In this document: positions 46,186-54,434 of the stretch, in pieces
Layout: the number at the start of each line of letters is the position of its first letter
Numbering within the stretch: position 1 is the first letter of the stretch
Source of the DNA: Jeongeupia sp. HS-3
GTDB lineage: Bacteria; Pseudomonadota; Gammaproteobacteria; Burkholderiales; Chitinibacteraceae
Direction: 5' to 3'
Length of the DNA: 64,000 nt
Assembly (NCBI RefSeq): GCF_015140455.1
Contig: NZ_AP024094.1
Coordinates: 2,914,001 to 2,978,000, forward strand
Notes under the pieces: model-generated
What the model was told of the DNA's origin: nothing
The model's database searches: none
What the model saw: the letters and a program-made list of their open reading frames with translations, nothing else
Made by a program: the position numbers and the translations under genes

Positions 46186-46334
46186 AACCCCAGTCCGATT
46201 TGCATCAACGTTACCCCGATCTACCCGGCGCGCGCGAAGCGATGAAGCGCGCCTCCGAGGCCGCCCGTAAACTCGCGGAACAGACCGGCACCAAGCTGAT
46301 CGTGGGCAAACCAAAAGAGCCTGCCAAGGGCTGA
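46182..46334 (+). CDS. Small partner protein of the zeta-like gene (putative)
   Basis: An intact 50-residue ORF, MKPQSDLHQRYPDLPGAREA then MKRASEAARKLAEQTGTKLI and a basic tail. It has GGAGAAAATCC before the ATG and overlaps the stop of the broken zeta-like gene. Short proteins with an ARKLAEQTGT-like helix are commonly encoded beside chromosomal zeta-like kinases, so this is probably the second gene of that pair. Whether it was an antitoxin is not established, and its partner is now non-functional. Confidence 0.6.
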   Translation: MKPQSDLHQRYPDLPGAREAMKRASEAARKLAEQTGTKLIVGKPKEPAKG

Positions 46335-46383
46335 AGCAGGACTGCGCGCACCTCTCCCTTTCCAGCTACCTGCACGACAAGAT

Positions 46384-46630
46384 CACACCGCCAAGACCGG
46401 GCTGTTCGAGATTCTGAACGCCTACAGCATCGGCATGAATGACCTGTGGCTACGCCATGCTGCCGACCTCGGCTGTGAGCGGCTTCTACTTCAGCCACCC
46501 GCAGTCTCAGTACTTTGCCGTCGGCAAGGTGAACAAGGATCAGGCCGAGGAATACGCGAAGCGGCGTGGGGTAAGTGTCGAGCTGGCGGAGCGGGGTTTG
46601 GCGCCGAATTTTGGGGTACAACGCGTGATG
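46384..46630 (+). pseudogene. Duplicated 3' fragment of metH
   Basis: A 247-base segment closely matching metH 45694-45941, including the region encoding [20 protein letters not shown] and the sequence across the metH stop (AACGCGTGATG). Two small indels (loss of two bases near 46437, one extra T near 46610) break the frame. No start or ribosome site is apparent, so it is a remnant. Together with the true 3' end it brackets the zeta-like pair. Confidence 0.88.
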
Positions 46631-46862
46631 TTGAATGTGTGATTGGCGGCATTGGCTGGTTGGACATAAACAAAATCCTTGCATGGAAGAGCGGAGGTTT
46701 TGTTTTGCAGACTGCCGCCGCGTAGGGCGTATTCGCCGCACGCGGTCTCATCGGCTTGCCAAAAATAAAACACTGAAGCAACACGTCTTGAAAATAAATT
46801 GAAAGTATTTGAAATTTTCATGAAAATGAATGCCAACTTATTTTGCTTGGTGAGTAATAAAA

Positions 46863-47381
46863 ATGATGCGTCTTATTCTGACATCCCTCGTCCTGGTCGG
46901 GTTGAGTGGCTGCTCCACCTATGCAGTACAACGTTATTCGGTCAAAGCCGACAATGTCGTCGCTTATCGCGATAACAATAAAAAATATAACGTGGGTCAA
47001 TTTACTTCTACCGAAGCCAATCTCAAGCAAATTATATGTCGTGGTGTCGGTCCGATCAAAACCCCGGACGATCAAACCTTCGCAGAATATATTGCTGGTG
47101 CAGTCACTGATGAATTGAAGATGGCTGGTGCGTATGACAGCAAATCGGACAAAAAGTTAACTGGCAATTTGGATCTGGTCCAATTTGACTCGATGGATGG
47201 GTCATGGTCTTTGACTCTCACGCTTGTATCGGCAAACGGCACTCCTGTACAAAAACAGGAAAAATACAAATACACCACCAGCTACTACGGCGAAACGGCT
47301 TGCAATCAAACCGCCCAAGCCTTTATGCCTGCGGTACAAAATCTGCTGGGTCAGTTTGCAAACGATACAAAATTAAAGTAA
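46863..47381 (+). CDS. Hypothetical lipoprotein, AT-rich
   Basis: A 172-residue lipoprotein with signal MMRLILTSLVLVGLSGC (lipobox LSGC, Cys17). The mature region runs STYAVQRYSVKADNVVAYRD, with SMDGSWSLTLTLVSANGTPV and a C-terminal block ETACNQTAQAFMPAVQNLLG. I recognise this as a recurrent uncharacterised proteobacterial lipoprotein type but can name no function. Two further cysteines (about 59 and 152) could form a disulfide. Base composition is much more AT-rich than the flanking genes, suggesting transfer. A second ATG one codon later is equally possible. Confidence 0.78.
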   Translation: MMRLILTSLVLVGLSGCSTYAVQRYSVKADNVVAYRDNNKKYNVGQFTSTEANLKQIICRGVGPIKTPDDQTFAEYIAGAVTDELKMAGAYDSKSDKKLTGNLDLVQFDSMDGSWSLTLTLVSANGTPVQKQEKYKYTTSYYGETACNQTAQAFMPAVQNLLGQFANDTKLK

Positions 47382-47470
47382 CCGCAGTACGCCGGATTAA
47401 CGTCACTGAATGGCGGATTGTCGCTTTGCTCCGAATGGCCCAAGGCCACGTCGTCCACCCTACGCCGTGG
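47382..47470. repeat. Dispersed intergenic repeat-like segment
   Basis: Read on the minus strand it begins CGTAGGGTGGACGACGTGGC and contains AATCCGCCA further on, the style of the GTAGGGTGGA...AATCCGCC intergenic elements seen in many Proteobacteria. It includes the hairpin TGGCC-caa-GGCCA (47436-47448). It lies between convergent genes, so it may also end transcription. Confidence 0.4.
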
Positions 47471-47471
47471 T

Positions 47472-48209
47472 TTACGAGAACAACGGCGCCAGCATCCGCT
47501 GCACACTCGCCGCACTCAACCCCGCATGCGGCACGCTGACCACGCGGTAGCTGTCGCCGCGATGGCGCCGGTCGATCTCGATGATGAGATGGGTGGCGCC
47601 GTTGCCGGGCAGGAAGGAGACCTCGACCTCGGCGATGCCGCCATAGCCGCTTGGGCGGAATTCGAGTTCCTGATAGCAGCCGCTCTGGCTGTTGCCGGCC
47701 TGGGTCTGCAAATAGCCGGCTTCGACGTCGGCGCGCACCAGCGCGTAGCCGAGCGATCCCATCGCGGCGATCGTGCATTGCATCGCCTCGGTCGGTTCGA
47801 CGACCAGCGGGTCGCGGTCGGAGGCGTCGATGGCGCTGGCGATCTCCAGCCGGGTTTCCAGCCAGACGTGCGTACGGTTGTCGTGGCACGGCAGTGCGGT
47901 GACCGGGGTTTCGCCGGGCAGCGTCGCGTTGAGCGGAATCGTCATCGTTTCGCCGGCGCGCAGCACGAAGCGCTCGTTCAGCGGCCAGTGCGCCAGCGCG
48001 TGGGGCTTGGTGTATTCGCCGTTGTCGCTTTCGACTTCGACCTGGGTGCACAGCACCAGCTGCAGCCCCTCGATGGTCTGGTCGACCGCGCCACCTTTGA
48101 GGACCACCTCGCCGAGCAGCGTGCCGCCCGGCACGAGCCGGGACCGGACAATGCGCGTATCGACCTGGGCGCCGCCGAAACCGGCAGCGGCTAACAGACT
48201 ACGGAACAT
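47472..48209 (-). CDS. Spo0M-like (SpoOM family) sporulation-control protein homologue
   Basis: A 245-residue cytoplasmic protein of the SpoOM family, an arrestin-like double beta-sandwich. The start FRSLLAAAGFGGAQVDTRIV then LVPGGTLLGEVVLKGGAVDQ is characteristic, as is IPLNATLPGETPVTALPCHD. The name comes from Bacillus; many non-sporulating Proteobacteria carry a copy whose role is unclear. There is no operon partner on either side. Confidence 0.85.
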   Translation of the reverse strand: MFRSLLAAAGFGGAQVDTRIVRSRLVPGGTLLGEVVLKGGAVDQTIEGLQLVLCTQVEVESDNGEYTKPHALAHWPLNERFVLRAGETMTIPLNATLPGETPVTALPCHDNRTHVWLETRLEIASAIDASDRDPLVVEPTEAMQCTIAAMGSLGYALVRADVEAGYLQTQAGNSQSGCYQELEFRPSGYGGIAEVEVSFLPGNGATHLIIEIDRRHRGDSYRVVSVPHAGLSAASVQRMLAPLFS

Positions 48210-48659
48210 GAACTACTCCTGCGTGGGTGTGATGGTGGCCGGCGGCCGTATGGTGACGCGAGCCTGACGGGCTGTGACACTGATCGCCGGCTTGCCCGCA
48301 TCAGAGTGCGGCGGCGTGCGACAGTTCCGGGACGGGTTGAAGATCGTCGCCGCAATCGTCAGGCCGGGTCGATCATGTGCGGCTGAGGAGATGGCCCGGC
48401 AGGTAGCTGCTACGGTGCGGTCCGGCTACGATTCGTGATCGCCAGCTGGAGTGCATGCCGACGATCGGCGATGAATGGCGACGTTTTCCGAGATTGGCCT
48501 GTTTTTCCGGAAAAATATCCCTGCTTGCCCTGTCGTGCCGATGTGCTTCCCTCCGCGTGAGGTGGCCGTGCCAGTTTACGTATGTTGTCATGACGACAAA
48601 CCAGGCAAAAAGAGTTTGGTGTCAGGAAGCTATAATCCGGCCTCCATAAGGGAGATACG
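48210..48659. other. Intergenic region between spo0M-like gene and lipocalin-like gene
   Basis: No convincing gene. It has a perfect inverted repeat TTGTC-atgac-GACAA at 48585-48599 and a TATAAT at 48631-48636 with no good -35, both probably part of the promoter of the gene at 48660. Confidence 0.45.
48585..48599. promoter_or_regulatory. Inverted repeat TTGTC-N5-GACAA
   Basis: A perfect 5+5+5 inverted repeat located 32-46 bases before a TATAAT element, where a -35 or operator would sit, upstream of the gene at 48660. Confidence 0.35.
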
Positions 48660-48998
48660 ATGAGCACATTGATCGGGACGTGGGAGCTGGTATCGGGTGA
48701 GTGCATGGAGGGCGAAAAAATGCACGTTTACGACGCGGGACTGACCTCGCGCAAAGTCATCAACGCAACGCATTTTTCGTTCATATCCTGCCAGGACGGT
48801 GCTTTTTGGGGCGCGGGCAGCGGCGCTTACAGGCTGGAAGGCGATCTGTATATCGAAACGCCTGATGTCGGTACCTATGTGAACGGGCAGGTGCGTGACT
48901 ACGTGTTCCGCCATCAAGTCGGCGGTAACGAGTGGCGCAACGAACGCTGGGAGCAAGGCGTGCGTGTGGAACTTGAAATCTGGCGCCGTGTGGATTGA
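48660..48998 (+). CDS. Small lipocalin-like protein, hypothetical
   Basis: A 112-residue cytoplasmic protein. It opens with MSTLIGTWELVSGECMEGEK, the G-x-W motif of lipocalin-like domains, and ends in a string of beta strands (LYIETPDVGTYVNGQVRDY, EWRNERWEQGVRVELEIWRR). It resembles short lipocalin-like proteins of unknown ligand. The ribosome site AGGGAGA is 5 bases before the ATG. It is monocistronic, with its own terminator. Confidence 0.72.
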   Translation: MSTLIGTWELVSGECMEGEKMHVYDAGLTSRKVINATHFSFISCQDGAFWGAGSGAYRLEGDLYIETPDVGTYVNGQVRDYVFRHQVGGNEWRNERWEQGVRVELEIWRRVD

Positions 48999-49010
48999 AT
49001 CTGCCCATTG

Positions 49011-49039
49011 AAAACGCCCCGTATCTAACGGGGCGTTTT
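49011..49039. terminator. Bidirectional terminator
   Basis: 12-base arms AAAACGCCCCGT and ACGGGGCGTTTT around ATCTA, followed by a further T, between the convergent lipocalin-like and chemoreceptor genes. Confidence 0.9.
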
Positions 49040-49053
49040 TGCTGCCACGGGGC

Positions 49054-50388
49054 TCAGGCGCGGGATTGCTGCTTGATCGATTCCACCGCCGAGAAGGTGT
49101 TGATCACTTCCAGCACCTGCTTGCTGCTTTCGCGGATTTTGTTGATCGCTTCGCCGGCGTCGTTGGCGTAGCCGACGCCTTGCTCGGCCTGTTGCAGCAT
49201 CTGGTTGACGCCGGTAATCGCCGAGCTGGTGCCGCTGCGGATGACGTCGATCATCGCGGCGATTTCGCTGGTCGAAGCCGAAGTGCGCTCGGCCAGTTTG
49301 CGCACTTCGTCGGCGACCACGGCAAAGCCGCGGCCCTGCTCGCCGGCGCGGGCGGCTTCGATCGCGGCGTTCAGCGCCAGCAGATTGGTTTGGTCGGCGA
49401 TTTCCTTGATGGTGTTGACGATCGACGAAATGCTCGACGATTTGGCGCCCAGTTCTTCGATCAGTTGCGATGATGTTTTGGCGCTGACGGCGATATTGCG
49501 CATTTCCAGCGCCGCCGTTTCGATGACGCGGGCGCCTTGCTGCGAGACCTCTTCGGTCTGCGCGGACAGCGTGTACGCCTCTTTCACATGCACCACATCG
49601 TTCTGGATCGCGAGTTCGCGCTGGGTGACGTCGCTGGCGAACTTGATCACCTTGTAGAGCTTGCCGTCGGCGTCGAACATCGGGTTGTACGATGCTTCCA
49701 GCCAGATCACCTTGCCACCGGCGCCACGGCGCTCGAACTGGCCGGCGATGAATTCGCCCTGGTTCAGTCGTTGCCAGAAATGGGCGTAGGCCGGGGTGCT
49801 GGTATAGGCGTCATCGCAGAACATCCGGTGGTGATTGCCGACCAGCCGGTCGAGCGTATAACCGACGGTTTTCAGGAAGTTGTCGTTGGCGGTGAGGATG
49901 GTGCCGTTGGGTGCGAATTCGATCACCGCCATGGCGCGGTGGATCGCCTTGATCTGGTTTTCCTGCTCCTGCGTACCGCTGATGCGGCCGCTGATGTCCT
50001 GGGCAAACGTGATCACGCTTTCCAGCTTGCCGTCGGCGCCATAAACCGGGTTGTACGAGGCTTCGAGCCAGACCACCTCGCCGTTGTTGCGCACGCGCTT
50101 GAACTGGCCGGAGATGAATTCGCCCTGCTGCAGCTTGCGCCAGAAATTCTGGTATTCGGGCGTGCTGGCGTATTGTTTTTCACAGAAAATACGGTGGTGT
50201 TTGCCGACGATGTCTTCCAGTTTGTAACCGACGGTGAGCAGGAAATTGTCGTTGGCTCTGAGGATGGTGCCGTCCGGCTTGAATTCGATGGTGGCCATGG
50301 CGCGGCTGATGGCGTTGAGCACCGACTTCTGCGTGCTGTTCGATTGTTGCTGCTCGGCCAGCTGCCGTTTGATCGCTTGATTGAACAT
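49054..50388 (-). CDS. Soluble PAS-PAS methyl-accepting chemotaxis protein (BdlA-like)
   Basis: A cytoplasmic chemoreceptor of 444 residues with no transmembrane helix. Two PAS domains are near-duplicates: about 26-120 ([20 protein letters not shown]) and about 148-242 ([20 protein letters not shown]). The MCP signalling hairpin follows, with the tip [20 protein letters not shown] and [16 protein letters not shown]. The same layout is found in BdlA, which governs biofilm dispersion in Pseudomonas, and in Aer-like sensors; the cue here is unknown. The ATG at 50388 has GGAG 6 bases upstream. Confidence 0.88.
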   Translation of the reverse strand: MFNQAIKRQLAEQQQSNSTQKSVLNAISRAMATIEFKPDGTILRANDNFLLTVGYKLEDIVGKHHRIFCEKQYASTPEYQNFWRKLQQGEFISGQFKRVRNNGEVVWLEASYNPVYGADGKLESVITFAQDISGRISGTQEQENQIKAIHRAMAVIEFAPNGTILTANDNFLKTVGYTLDRLVGNHHRMFCDDAYTSTPAYAHFWQRLNQGEFIAGQFERRGAGGKVIWLEASYNPMFDADGKLYKVIKFASDVTQRELAIQNDVVHVKEAYTLSAQTEEVSQQGARVIETAALEMRNIAVSAKTSSQLIEELGAKSSSISSIVNTIKEIADQTNLLALNAAIEAARAGEQGRGFAVVADEVRKLAERTSASTSEIAAMIDVIRSGTSSAITGVNQMLQQAEQGVGYANDAGEAINKIRESSKQVLEVINTFSAVESIKQQSRA

Positions 50389-50894
50389 TCTCGTCTCCAA
50401 GTATGTGACCGTTTTTTACGGCGTTGCCGACAGCGTTCGTGTACGGATCGATGGCCCGTTTATGCGTCGCATCACCAATCATTCGCCCTTACATCACCGT
50501 AGTTCAGCCCATATTTCGATCCAAGAAAAAAGCCACAAATGCTTTTTACATACTTTCAATCATTGTACGAATGTGCGGTCGGCACAGTTCTGGCCATTTC
50601 GCGAATCGGGCTGGAACAGGCGATTTGCCTTGATTGGCGCGAGTGCTGGTGTGGGGCGGCATTGCGCTGAATGGGTTTGCCGCTGATCGGATAGCTACGA
50701 GCGGTGGGTGCAGTCCGTCATTGAGTCAATTCCCTGACGGTAATTCTTGAGCTAGTAAGCTTGTTCGGCCGGGCTGGCGCAGCGGGCGAGAGTATCGATA
50801 CGTTGCCGCAACGTGGGCCTGCCCTCGCGCCCTTGCTATGCTTTGGCCCGCGTCTTGCCCGGCGCTTTTTCTCCGATCCTGCAGGAAGGCTTCA
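50389..50894. other. Gene-free region between chemoreceptor and cupin genes
   Basis: About 500 bases with no supported gene on either strand. The left 200 bases are relatively AT-rich and probably hold the chemoreceptor promoter; the rest shows no repeat, hairpin or motif I can name. Confidence 0.4.
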
Positions 50895-51398
50895 ATGAGT
50901 TGCACCATTCTCAATCTCGACACGATCACGCCGCAGCCGCTGCCCGCCGGTCTGGCCGCGCCAGCGGGGACGGCCAGACCCTATGGCGCGCTAGTGGGGA
51001 TGATCGGCGCGCAGATCAGCGCCCGGCAGCTCGGCTGCAATCTGGTCGTGCTGCCGCCCGGGCAGCATGCCTTTCCGTTTCACAACCACCGCAACAACGA
51101 GGAAATGTTTCTGGTGCTTGCCGGCGAGGGCGAAATACGTCTGGGCACGGAACGTCATGCGCTGCGTGCCGGCGACATGCTCGCCTGTCCGGCGGGCGGC
51201 CCCGAGACCGCGCACCAGATCCGAAATACCGGCTCCGGCGATTTGCGTTATCTGGTCTTCGGCACCCGGCAAGCGCCCGATGTGATCGAGTATCCCGATT
51301 CGGGCAAGTTTCGCGTGATGACCGGTACGCCGGGCGAGGGCGGGTTTGATGCGGTCGTGCGCAGCGGCAGCGAGGTAGATTACTGGGCCGGCGAGTAG
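50895..51398 (+). CDS. Cupin-domain protein
   Basis: A 167-residue single-domain cupin. Motif 1 is seen in PFHNHRNNEEMFLVLAGEGEIRLG (histidines and glutamate for metal binding), and motif 2 in LRAGDMLACPAGGPETAHQI with the later histidine. The first motif has HNHxxNEE, close to the canonical GxHxHxxxxE. No signal peptide. The substrate is unknown; similar proteins are often isomerases or sugar-binding. The ATG is set by AGGAAGG upstream. It converges on the LysR gene after 10 bases. Confidence 0.82.
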   Translation: MSCTILNLDTITPQPLPAGLAAPAGTARPYGALVGMIGAQISARQLGCNLVVLPPGQHAFPFHNHRNNEEMFLVLAGEGEIRLGTERHALRAGDMLACPAGGPETAHQIRNTGSGDLRYLVFGTRQAPDVIEYPDSGKFRVMTGTPGEGGFDAVVRSGSEVDYWAGE

Positions 51399-51408
51399 CT
51401 CCGCAGCA

Positions 51409-52173
51409 TCAGTCCGCCGTGCCCAGATAGCCGCGCATGCCGTCGACCAGCGCATCGAAAACGGTGCGGTAACGGGCGGTGCTGCGCAGGTTTTCGTGCA
51501 TCACCACCCAGGCCGGTACGCGCGGCTGAAAGTGCCCGGGCAGGATGCGGATCAGGCCGCTGCGCTGTGCCAGCGCCGCGTGGCAGGCGCCGATGCCGAA
51601 CCCTGCGCGGATCATCGCCAGCTGGGCCAGATCGCAGTCGGTACGCAGGCTGAACTGCTCGCGCGTCAGCGCCTGGCCATCCAGCTGCAGCGTGCGCGTG
51701 TAGGCCGCGCCGGCGTCAAAGCCGATCAGCGAGTGGGCGAACAGCCCGGCGACCGACACCGGTGCGTCACGCCGTGCGAGGTAGGCAGGATGGGCGAACA
51801 GCCCGACCTCGATCTCGCCGACGCGCTGTGCCAGCAGCGCCGCCTGGCTCGGCGGCGCGACGCGTACGGCAATATCGGCTTCGCGCCGGATCAGGTCGTC
51901 GATCCGGTTGGAGACCGCCAGTTCCAGCGCGGCCGCAGCCGCGGCCAGCGCTTCGGCCTCGGGCTGCAACGCCAGCGCCGCACTGGTCGGCACCAGGCCT
52001 TCCTGCGATCGGGTGAACAGCGTGACCTCCAGCGCGGCTTCCAGCGCGCTGATGTGGCGGCTCAGCGTCGACTGGCCGAGCTTGAGCGTGCGCGCGGCCG
52101 CCGAGAGCGAGCCTTCGCGCAGCACGGCGATGAAGGAGCGGTAGAGCGACCAGTCTGGTGGAGGATTGGGCAT
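51409..52173 (-). CDS. LysR-family regulator with internal deletion
   Basis: The winged HTH (1-60: SLSAAARTLKLGQSTLSRHISALE) is complete. The effector domain resumes abruptly at LELAVSNRIDDLIRREADIAVRV near residue 83. At least 40 residues that normally link the HTH helix to this point (first strands of subdomain RD-I) are absent, giving 254 residues instead of about 295-300. The junction is a poly-alanine stretch in a GC-rich repetitive sequence. The frame is intact, so a protein is made, but ligand response may be lost. It is divergent from an epoxide hydrolase gene. Confidence 0.85.
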   Translation of the reverse strand: MPNPPPDWSLYRSFIAVLREGSLSAAARTLKLGQSTLSRHISALEAALEVTLFTRSQEGLVPTSAALALQPEAEALAAAAAALELAVSNRIDDLIRREADIAVRVAPPSQAALLAQRVGEIEVGLFAHPAYLARRDAPVSVAGLFAHSLIGFDAGAAYTRTLQLDGQALTREQFSLRTDCDLAQLAMIRAGFGIGACHAALAQRSGLIRILPGHFQPRVPAWVVMHENLRSTARYRTVFDALVDGMRGYLGTAD

Positions 52174-52194
52174 GCAAAAGAGGATAGCGACTCG

Positions 52195-52214
52195 CCGGAT
52201 TTATGCAATTCCGG
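52195..52214. promoter_or_regulatory. Candidate LysR operator
   Basis: CCGGATTTATGCAATTCCGG, an interrupted dyad (CCGGA...TCCGG with TT/AA inside), midway between the divergent LysR and epoxide hydrolase starts, where LysR proteins usually bind. Confidence 0.45.
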
Positions 52215-52268
52215 ATTGCCGGCGACTGGGCGAAGCTGCTGCTTTCAACGCGGCAAGGAGCTCGCACG

Positions 52269-53402
52269 ATGTCGGCACTTTCGATCACCCCGTTTACCGT
52301 TGCCATCCCGGAGGCCACGCTCGGCGATCTCCGCCAGCGGCTGGCGCACACGCGCCATGCCGCAGCGATCGACAGCGACGGCTGGTCGGCGGGCATGCCG
52401 CCGCAGGTACTGCGCACGCTGCTGGCGCACTGGCAGGATTTCGACTGGCGCGCAGCGGAAACGGCCATCAACGCCTACCCGGCATTCCGGACCGAGATTG
52501 ACGGCGTCGGGCTGCATTTCGTGCATGTCCGCGGCGAGGGCCCGAACTGCATTCCGCTGATCCTGACCAATGGCTGGCCCAGCTGTTTTCTGGAACTGCT
52601 GCCGCTGATTCCGCTGCTGACGAAATCGGTGAACGGGCTGGCTTTCGATATCGTGATCCCGTCCTTGCCGGGCTACGGTTTTTCCGATCAGCCGCTTGAG
52701 CCGGGCATGAACATCACCCGGATTGCCGCGCTGTGGGCCAGGCTGATGGCGGGACTCGGTTACGCGCGTTTTGTGGCGCACGGCAGCGATATGGGCGCCG
52801 GCGTGGTCGATCGTTTGCGCGCCAATCATGCCGGGCAGCTGATCGCCATCCACATGATCAACGTGTTCTCGGGCTACCCGGCCGACGGCGCGCTGGCGCC
52901 GGAGGAAGCCGCGTATCTGGCCGCAGCCGGACAATGGCGTGCAGCGGAGTCCGCTTATGCGATGTTGCATGCGAGCAAGCCGCAAACCATTGCCGCGGCG
53001 CTGAACGATACGCCGGCCGGGCTGGCGGCGTGGATAGGCGAGAAATTCCACGGCTGGCGCGATGGCGGCTTGCGAATGGACGACCGCGCCGCCCTCGATG
53101 CGCTGTGCGCCGTGCTGACCGTGTACTGGGCAACGCAAACCATCGGCAGCTCGCAACGGCTGTACCGCGAGGCATTTGCCGATGCCGGCGCGATGTCGCC
53201 GCCGCCGCGGCACGGCGTGCCGGTTGGCGTGGCGGTTTTTCCGGCCGACATCCTGCCGGCGCCCAGGACGTGGGCGCAGCGCTGGTTCGACCGCTGCGAC
53301 TGGCAGGCCATGCCGCGCGGCGGACATTTCCCCGGCTTCGAGACGCCGGAACTGCTGGCCGACGAGCTGCGACGCTTTGTCGCGGCCTTGCCGGCCGGTT
53401 AA
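52269..53402 (+). CDS. Epoxide hydrolase, EHN-type alpha/beta-hydrolase
   Basis: A 377-residue enzyme with the N-terminal EHN domain (about 5-110: ITPFTVAIPEATLGDLRQRL) and an alpha/beta-hydrolase core. The nucleophile elbow is HGSDMG (171-176, Asp174), and the catalytic histidine is in GGHFPGFE near 354. The oxyanion motif, usually HGWP, is NGWPSCFLEL here (N for H at residue 101). Epoxide opening to a diol is expected; juvenile-hormone-type names are common for this family but the substrate is unknown. AAGGAG precedes the ATG. Confidence 0.86.
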   Translation: MSALSITPFTVAIPEATLGDLRQRLAHTRHAAAIDSDGWSAGMPPQVLRTLLAHWQDFDWRAAETAINAYPAFRTEIDGVGLHFVHVRGEGPNCIPLILTNGWPSCFLELLPLIPLLTKSVNGLAFDIVIPSLPGYGFSDQPLEPGMNITRIAALWARLMAGLGYARFVAHGSDMGAGVVDRLRANHAGQLIAIHMINVFSGYPADGALAPEEAAYLAAAGQWRAAESAYAMLHASKPQTIAAALNDTPAGLAAWIGEKFHGWRDGGLRMDDRAALDALCAVLTVYWATQTIGSSQRLYREAFADAGAMSPPPRHGVPVGVAVFPADILPAPRTWAQRWFDRCDWQAMPRGGHFPGFETPELLADELRRFVAALPAG

Positions 53403-54304
53403 AGCGGGTGTTCGAGCCGGCGCGGGCTTTCGAACCGGCGTGCCTCGCCGCTGACTGGGTCGACGAATTCGATCGCCCGGGCCAGCAGCTGCAAGGGCTG
53501 GCTGAAATCGTCGCCCTTGTCCGGCAGGATCGCCGGGTACCACGGGTCGTTGACGATGGGGATGCCGAGCGCGGCCAGGTGGGCGCGCAGCTGGTGTTTT
53601 TTGCCGGTGTGCGGCAGCAGTCGGTAGCGGGCCAGTTCGCCGGAGGATTCGATCAACTCGATCCGGGTTTCGCTGTTCGGCTCACCGGGCACTTCATGCA
53701 TGGTGAAGTTTTCCTCGCGTTCTTCCAGCCGGCTGCGATGCACGCGCGGCAGGGTCAGCCCGGCGTCGAATGGCGCGATGGCCTCGTATTCCTTCTGCAC
53801 ATCGCGGCTGGCAAACAGTGCCTGATAGGCGCCGCGATGCGCCGGCGACGCACAGAACAGCATCACCCCGGCGGTTTCCCGGTCGAGCCGGTGGATGGGC
53901 GTCAGTTGCGGCAGCCCGAGGCTGGCACGCAGGCGCGTAAGCAGGGTTTCCTGCAGATGGCGGCCGGCGGGAATGCAGGCAAGAAAATGCGGCTTGTCGG
54001 CGACCACCAGATAGTCATCGCGATACAACAGCGGCGATGCGAACGGCACCGGCGTTTCCGGCGGCACCTCGCGGTAATACCAGACGCGCGCATGCGGCAG
54101 GTAGGCGCTGGCGAGGCTGAACGGCGTGCCGTGCTGATCGACCAGCGCGCCGCGTTGCAGTCGCTCAATCCACTGTTGCGCCGGCACATGCGGGAAGCGC
54201 GCAATCAGAAAACCGAGCAGATCGGGCCAGTCGCCAGCGGGCAGGTCGAGAAAGCTCGGGGCCACGCCGTCGCGTAGCGGCAGGGGGGCGGTGCGTCGGG
54301 TCAT
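53399..54304 (-). CDS. RluA-family pseudouridine synthase
   Basis: A 301-residue RNA pseudouridine synthase. The catalytic motif HRLDRETAG is at 138-146 with Asp141. YLVVADKPHFLACIPAGRHLQ and LLPHTGKKHQLRAHLAALGIPIVNDP are the other family blocks. No full S4 domain is seen at the N-terminus. The long N-terminal region with WYYREVPPETPVPF is shared with a subgroup acting on rRNA or tRNA; the exact target cannot be called. Its stop overlaps the epoxide hydrolase stop by four bases (convergent). Confidence 0.85.
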   Translation of the reverse strand: MTRRTAPLPLRDGVAPSFLDLPAGDWPDLLGFLIARFPHVPAQQWIERLQRGALVDQHGTPFSLASAYLPHARVWYYREVPPETPVPFASPLLYRDDYLVVADKPHFLACIPAGRHLQETLLTRLRASLGLPQLTPIHRLDRETAGVMLFCASPAHRGAYQALFASRDVQKEYEAIAPFDAGLTLPRVHRSRLEEREENFTMHEVPGEPNSETRIELIESSGELARYRLLPHTGKKHQLRAHLAALGIPIVNDPWYPAILPDKGDDFSQPLQLLARAIEFVDPVSGEARRFESPRRLEHPL

Positions 54305-54434
54305 GGTGCGGCGGACAGGAAGAAGCCGCCCAGTTTAAAGCCGCCGGCCGCCCGGCGCTTGATTCCGCGCCGCCCAGCCACAACTGTTAGAAGATCAGGC
54401 AGCCAATCCGGCCTGCCGCTGCCGAGGCCGCACC

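Noticed and set aside
47382-47470. A small gene between the AT-rich lipoprotein and the spo0M-like gene
   Set aside because: The open frames there have no ribosome site; the sequence looks like a dispersed intergenic repeat.
50389-50894. A 101-codon plus-strand frame upstream of the cupin gene
   Set aside because: It overlaps the chemoreceptor promoter and start, its composition is not protein-like, and it has no family match.
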